From contig OZ234500.1 of NCBI GenBank assembly GCA_965153455.1, positions 9,362,001 through 9,426,000 on the forward strand: a stretch of DNA of 64,000 nt, given 5' to 3'. Each line of letters opens with the position of its first letter. The first letter of the stretch is position 1. The DNA comes from Sphagnum compactum (lineage: Eukaryota; Bryophyta; Sphagnopsida; Sphagnales). Under the pieces are notes generated by a model. That model was not told the origin of the DNA. It worked only from the letters and a program-made list of their open reading frames with translations, and did no database searches. Position numbers and translations under genes: made by a program. This document shows, one piece after another, positions 58,901 to 64,000 of this stretch.

Positions 58901-60565
58901 TGCCTATCACCAAACCCTTACGATATTTTTTTAATTTCTTGTCTTTTTGGGGAAAAAATCATGACCATGGGTGAGCCAAATGAATGTTTACAATATCTTT
59001 TGGAACTCCAAAAACAAAGGAGCAACACCAAAAAAACAAGAAAATAATAGCTTGTTCAAGAAAAAAAAAACATTTTGACCCCTTTACTTGCAAATATCAT
59101 ATCTTCTTCATTTCTTGTTCATTTTGAACAATTTAAAAAGCTATGAAAGCGACATTTGAAGCTTTACAAAACCTTCTGGAAGTGCAAAGACAATAGAGAC
59201 ACATCTAAAGATCTTAAGCTCCAAAACACAAATTGGTCATATGTGCCAACCCACATGCCCATGAACCCTTCATTTGGAAAAGCATATCTTGTTCATCTTT
59301 CATCAATTTGAGTGATTTTTGTTGCATTAGATGTTCCAAGTGAAGGGCTACAAAATCTTTATGAACTCCAAATGAAACAGAACAATGTACAAAGATTTAT
59401 AAATCTTTGTCTTTAAGTTATCAACATGTCTATATTAAGAGTTGCAATTAAAATGCAACTAAAATGTTTATTTCATATTTTTTGTCATATGTTTCAAGTT
59501 TGCAAATTATATAATTACATGCACCAACCATTTTCAAAAAAAAATGGTACTTGGGATTAGCTAATTACAATGGTTTGACCCTAAAAACTAAACCAAAAAT
59601 AAAATAAAATAATCTTAAACTAGCTTATTTAATAAATAGGTTTTGATGGGTAGTAGTTTAGCTACCTATGCCCACTTAGTTATATACCTACCTAGCCAAG
59701 CTTAGGTAGGCAAGTAAATATGTTACCTACCTACTTACATAGGTACTTAAATTGGTAGGTAAGTACTTAGGCCTAATTAGATATAAAATTTATGTCCATG
59801 TGTCAAAATATTATTGGATGTGAAATATATTATTTAGATTAATGTTATTTATCAACAATATTTAATTTTAAAATAATTGATCATTGCCACATGTCACCAT
59901 TTCCTTATTCCACGTGTCAAAACATCTTTCCAACTTAAATTGAATGATTCATATAAATTTAATGTTTATTTTAATATTGAATATTGAAATACAAAATTGA
60001 TGATGTCATGAAATGTCACTAGATGAAGTTCATCCACCCTATTGCTCAAGTTGAAAGTGATTTTCAATTATAATAATCAATGTCATTCACACTTAAAATG
60101 GTTTTAAGTGGCAATTGACATGGTGTTAACATGTGGTTGACATTTTCAATTGGAATGTCACTTTTAACTATTACTTATTGACTGCCACAATTTTTAGTTG
60201 CAAATAATAGATTTTGAATGATTCATAAAATGATCCATATCCTAGGTAGTGACACGTGTCAATAAATCATAGGCTTAAAAATCATGAAATTATCAATAAT
60301 ATTATATATTAAATAATTTAATTATAATTGATTTAATTTCCATGCTGGCTGGCTAGTTAATTAATTAATAAGTGAATGGCTTGGTAAATTTATATTTCAC
60401 TTGACAATAACCTTGTTTCATTAGGTACTAGTGAAATAATTCATTGTCCGTAGCAACTGGTCCCCGTTCACTAGGGGGTTAAATAATTTCATTAGGTAAA
60501 AATGTCCAAATTCACTCAAAATCTAATGAAACCCAGAATGAACTAGGACGTATTTTGTTGTAGTG
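58901..60565. mobile_element. CACTA-type element end (right terminus at 60,565)
   Basis: The sequence ending at 60,565, reversed, reads CACTACAACAAAATACGTCC, a classic CACTA terminus. Before it lies a TTCACTAGG/AATGAAAT sub-terminal segment, and further left TAGGTAGG words (59,640-59,770). No matching left terminus was found, so the left limit is a guess. Confidence 0.5.
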
Positions 60566-61377
60566 TAAAGTTGAATACTAATTATAGTTATATAACATTA
60601 TCTTTTGCACATCAAACCTTTTTATAGGGTAAAATGTTTCTTTGGAGTTTCGTTGTTGTGTCAAGTTTGCAACATTCCAAAGCATGATCGTTCGGGTTTG
60701 TACTTTGGTTTGGAAATGATTGATCATGCATCCCATACATCTTTTTCAATAAAAGGACATTCGATAAGAACATGCCCCTTCATGTTTGCAAAAATTATAA
60801 TGATTTGGTGTAGGTTCGGTTTATGATCTACACCTTGAATAGACCTACTCCATACTTGTTTTCTAGGTGAAAATATGTTTTGTTAACTTTCCCTAACCTT
60901 CAACTCACTATGTTACAAAACATTGACATTAGTTGTTACATTCATTCTTGCATTAATTATTGTTATGGGTGGAGTGTTACGTTTAGCTCTTATCTCCATC
61001 CTTGATTGGTACACTACATCAATTGCAAAAGTCTGTTCCTCTAGATACTTTATCTAAAGTCCAATTTCTACATATTGTGGTATTGCTTATTCAAATTCGT
61101 CATTATTTAGGAGTTTTTCCCATTCATCAGAGAGTTAATAATACTGAAGTGAAGCAAATTGCTAAGTAAAATCTCTCTCCAACCCTTCCTACACCTCTTC
61201 ATGGACATGTAGTACCTCCTTAGATCTATACAAATTACCATGTCTTCAAGATGACAAAGTCATCTATGTCCCTTTGTTGTAGATCTACAAGGGTAACCCT
61301 AATTACATAGTCCTCCCCATCTTTTTGGTTCAACTTCTAGAGGTACTACCTTCACTGACAACCTTTCACATATATTG

Positions 61378-61867
61378 TACTATTAGAAAACTTGGTTTTA
61401 TTTATTGGAAAATCTAATGAAAAAATACCCAATTTGAATAGGCATTAAAAATACCATTTCGTCATTTTGGACAAATCAATTTTGACATGTTTGTTGTGAA
61501 TGGGGTGGTTTTTTTTACTAGTAGAGTATGGACCATTTAATTGGTCAAATTCCTGCTTGTATCAGAAAAACAATTTTGTGGCAAGTAGGTAGGTAGGTAA
61601 GTAGGTCGTAAAAAGGCAAGTAGGTAGGTGGTAACCTAACCTAGCCAAGCTTATCCTACTTGACTTACCTTAACCTAACCTAGTATATCCTACTTAACTT
61701 ACCCCTACTTACCTTAGCCCCTTAAGCATGTTCATAGGTTGTAATATTAAGAATTGAACCCTTGACCTCCCCAATGATAAACCGAGTCCTTAACCAATGG
61801 ACCACACCATCAAAAGGTGTTTAACTTCTGTCAATTTTTTTTATTTCACAAGTTTATTTTGACACAT
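61378..61867. mobile_element. Short CACTA-ended family member (copy B), truncated
   Basis: The left end ACTATTAGAAAACTTGG is a mutated version of the copy C end. The following TTTTTTTACTAGTAGAG, TAGG/CCTA words and tRNA-like module keep the order of copies A and C. It is cut at 61,868, where another CACTACAAGAA end begins. Confidence 0.5.
61741..61812 (-). other. tRNA-like module in copy B
   Basis: The minus strand has the best match of the three: A-box-like TGGTCCATTGGTTAAGG and B-box-like AGGGTTCAATTCTT. Between them is a possible anticodon hairpin with a 5-bp stem (CTCGG/TTGGG, two G-T pairs) and a 7-nt loop TTTATCA. The acceptor ends do not pair well, so a working tRNA is unlikely. Confidence 0.5.
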
Positions 61868-62113
61868 CACTACAAGAATATGAGGTATGAAGGTAGGTAG
61901 GTACTTGTGGTGGGTGAATAGGTAAATAGGTGGGTGGGTGGGTGGGTGGGTAAGTAGATAGGCAAATGAGTGGGTAGGTAGTATGTATATAAGTAGATGG
62001 GTGGGTATGTAAATAGTATATGTATGTAAATAGGTGTGTGGATAGGTAGGTAGGTAGTACATTTATATAGGTGGGTGGTTGGGTAGGTAGGTAGGTAGTT
62101 TATATGTAGGTAG
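61868..62113. repeat. CACTACAAGAA end followed by (GGTA/GGTG)n simple repeat
   Basis: One more CACTACAAGAAT terminus at 61,868, then about 220 bp of GTAGGTAGG, GGTGGGTGGG and GTATGTATATAAG repeats up to copy C. Confidence 0.7.
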
Positions 62114-64000
62114 CACTACAAGAAATCATGGCCTTTTTAACCAAAAATTTCAGTCAAAAAAACCCACCATATGGTTTTTTTGCCCCCATGTCCAACTTGA
62201 CCAAAGTGCCATTGTGGACAAGTTGTTTTGGACCAGACTATTTTGACCGGGTCTTTTTGGTTGATTTTTTTACTAGAGGTTTTTTTTATTGAACCACCAT
62301 GACAATAATATGATTTGGGTAACGACAAAATATATATATATTTAAAATGTTTTATTTGAAATTAATATGAATATATTAATTAATTAATTTCATACCCTAC
62401 TTACCTTACCCTATCTACCTACCTACCTAATTAATAAACCTACTAATTAATTATGCCAAAAATTTACTTATTTATTTACATACCAACCCTATGTCCTAGG
62501 CCTACGCTAGGCCACCTAGCTTAGACCAAGCCATTTAGGCTAGGCCAAGCCCCCTAGGCTAGCCAAGTAGCCTAGGTTAGGTGGTTTAGTAAGCTTTACA
62601 ACCTAGGCTACTTAATTAGGTCACCTAAGTAACCAATGTAACTTAGGTTGCAAGTGTGGGGATTTAAACTCTTCACATGCACATTGAGAAGTCAAGTCCT
62701 TCAGCATTGCACCACCATTCCACAAGGTGATTTTTTAGACAACATATTATAATGAACATGATTTTGGACCAACATATTGTAATCAACTTCTATGATATTT
62801 TTTTTCAAAACATTGCACTAAATGAACTTGAATTTTTTTACACTACTTACATAAATAAGTAGGTTATAGGTAAATTAGCCTAGGTAGATAGGATGTACCT
62901 ATTAATAAATGCATGTATTCATAATCGCAAATGACAATTTTAGTTACAAATGACAAGATTTTTAATTAAGTAACATGTAGGTTATAGTCTACTAGGCCTT
63001 GTATATAAGTACCTACTAGGTTTATGTTTGTACCTACCTAGTAAGCTACTTATGCCTGTGTTATTTAGTATTTAATATGCTATGTAGGTAGTTACTAGCC
63101 TATTAATATATCTAGCCTAGGCATACTAGGTAGGTAACTTAGCCTATTAAGTAGGTCTAGGTTTAAATTACCTACCTAATACTAGTTGGCTAGGTTACCT
63201 ATCTAGTAGCCTAGGTGGCCTAGCCTAGGTTAGTGACATACCTACCTAGGTGGCCTAGTTAGGTTATGTACCTATTTAATAAACTTAAGTTAAGCTAATT
63301 TAGGTTACCTAGGCTTAGGTTAAGCTACATACCTACATAGTAGGCCTAGGTGGCCTAAGTTAATGTACTTACCTTGTAAGCCTAGGTGGCCTAAGCTAGG
63401 CTACATACCTAGTAGGCCTAAGTGGCCTAGGTTAGGCTACCTACCTTGTAGGCCTAGGTGGCCTACATTATGTATGTAACTACCAAGTAAACTTCGATAG
63501 CCTAGGTTAAGCTACCTACTTAGTAGGCCTAGGTGGCTTCGGCTATTTACCTAATTAGTAGGATAGGTTACCTATTTACTAGGCTTAGGTGGCTTATGTT
63601 ATGTTATTTAGTAGGCCTAAGCTATGTATCTATTATAGGCCTAGGCTAGTAGGCTACCTACATGGCTAAAAGGTCTACCTAATAAGCCTAGGTCACCTAA
63701 GATACCTATTTAGAAGGTTTACACTACCTAGTTATAGGCTATTTAATAGTCCTAGGCTATGTCTTAGGTAACCTACTAGATATATAGGTCCAGATTAGGC
63801 TATTCAGTTATGCTACTAACTAGGTTATTACTTAACAAGTAGCTTATTAAATATTAATTATGTTAGGCTAGATAGGTAGTCTAGGCCTAACCTAACCTAC
63901 TAGTTATGTTAGGTTAGGTAGGTAGCCTAAGTTTAACAAGTAGGCTAAGTCATTATATGAGTATGGCTCATTTGACTAAGTGCCAAATCATAATGGTCAA
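62114..64000. mobile_element. CACTA-ended element (copy C), cut by the window end
   Basis: The left end is CACTACAAGAAATCATGGCC, then GTCAAA/TTTGAC sub-terminal words, TTTTTTTACTAGAGG, CCTACC words and the tRNA-like module. About 1.2 kb of TAGG/CCTA/GGCCTAGG text follows. The order is the same as in copy A, so the two are relatives. No coding frame was seen. The right end lies outside, but the final GTCAA words suggest it is near. Confidence 0.6.
62649..62728 (-). other. tRNA-like module in copy C
   Basis: The minus strand reads TGGTGCAATGCTGAAGG (A-box-like) and GAGTTTAAATCCCC (B-box-like). It aligns base for base along most of its length with the copy A module, including CACACTTGCA after it. 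Confidence 0.5.

Overview
The window is nuclear DNA from a land plant. Its intact genes have GT-AG (and one GC-AG) introns. Its recognisable products are plant families: a UBP1/UBP2-type ubiquitin protease, a mitochondrial alanine:glyoxylate aminotransferase 2, a class II trehalose-6-phosphate synthase, an RSZ-type SR protein, a folate/biopterin transporter and a ROP GTPase. Everything else is plant transposon sequence. Gene density is very low (two intact genes in 64 kb) and repeats dominate, which suits a large-genome fern, lycophyte or conifer; the sequence alone does not decide which.

Layout. (1) 1-13.8 kb: a decayed Ty3-type retrotransposon on the minus strand, with gag, protease, RT, RNase H and integrase remnants. 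It also has a long coiled-coil-like region after the integrase that continues to the left window edge. A young, apparently intact Ty1/Copia element (2,406-7,914, minus strand, 5-bp target duplication ATTTC) has inserted into that extra region. (2) 13.8-16.9 kb: no gene seen, only degenerate repeats. (3) 16.9-23.5 kb: a plus-strand patchwork of exon fragments from at least three unrelated genes (SR protein, FBT transporter, ROP GTPase), with splice junctions partly preserved. (4) 23.5-27.9 kb: repeats, no gene recognised. (5) 27.9-39 kb: a CACTA-ended element full of TAGG/CCTA words, then a decayed MULE-type transposase gene with a SWIM finger. The transposase intron holds a 32-bp minisatellite split by a long-TIR MITE. 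Convergent to it is a decayed gene encoding a Ulp1-like (C48) protease domain with all active-site residues. (6) 40.5-50.7 kb: the gene island, with the intact UBP gene (plus strand) and the intact nine-exon AGT2 gene (minus strand) arranged tail to tail. (7) 50.7-54.8 kb: tandem repeats and unidentified gene-like sequence. (8) 54.85-57.96 kb: a class II TPS gene on the minus strand that keeps its three-exon structure but has lost its start, its frame (three times) and a tryptophan codon, so it is a pseudogene. (9) 58.4-64 kb: AT-rich DNA and several relatives of the CACTA-ended element; three copies in the window share an embedded tRNA-like module.

No pathway links the genes. UBP and AGT2 are ordinary housekeeping genes. 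The rest records transposon nesting, gene-fragment capture and decay. The points most worth checking are the Copia LTR with its GCC-box and telo-box array, the MULE transposase with an adjacent Ulp1 gene, the tRNA-like module in the CACTA-ended family, and the mixed exon-fragment block.
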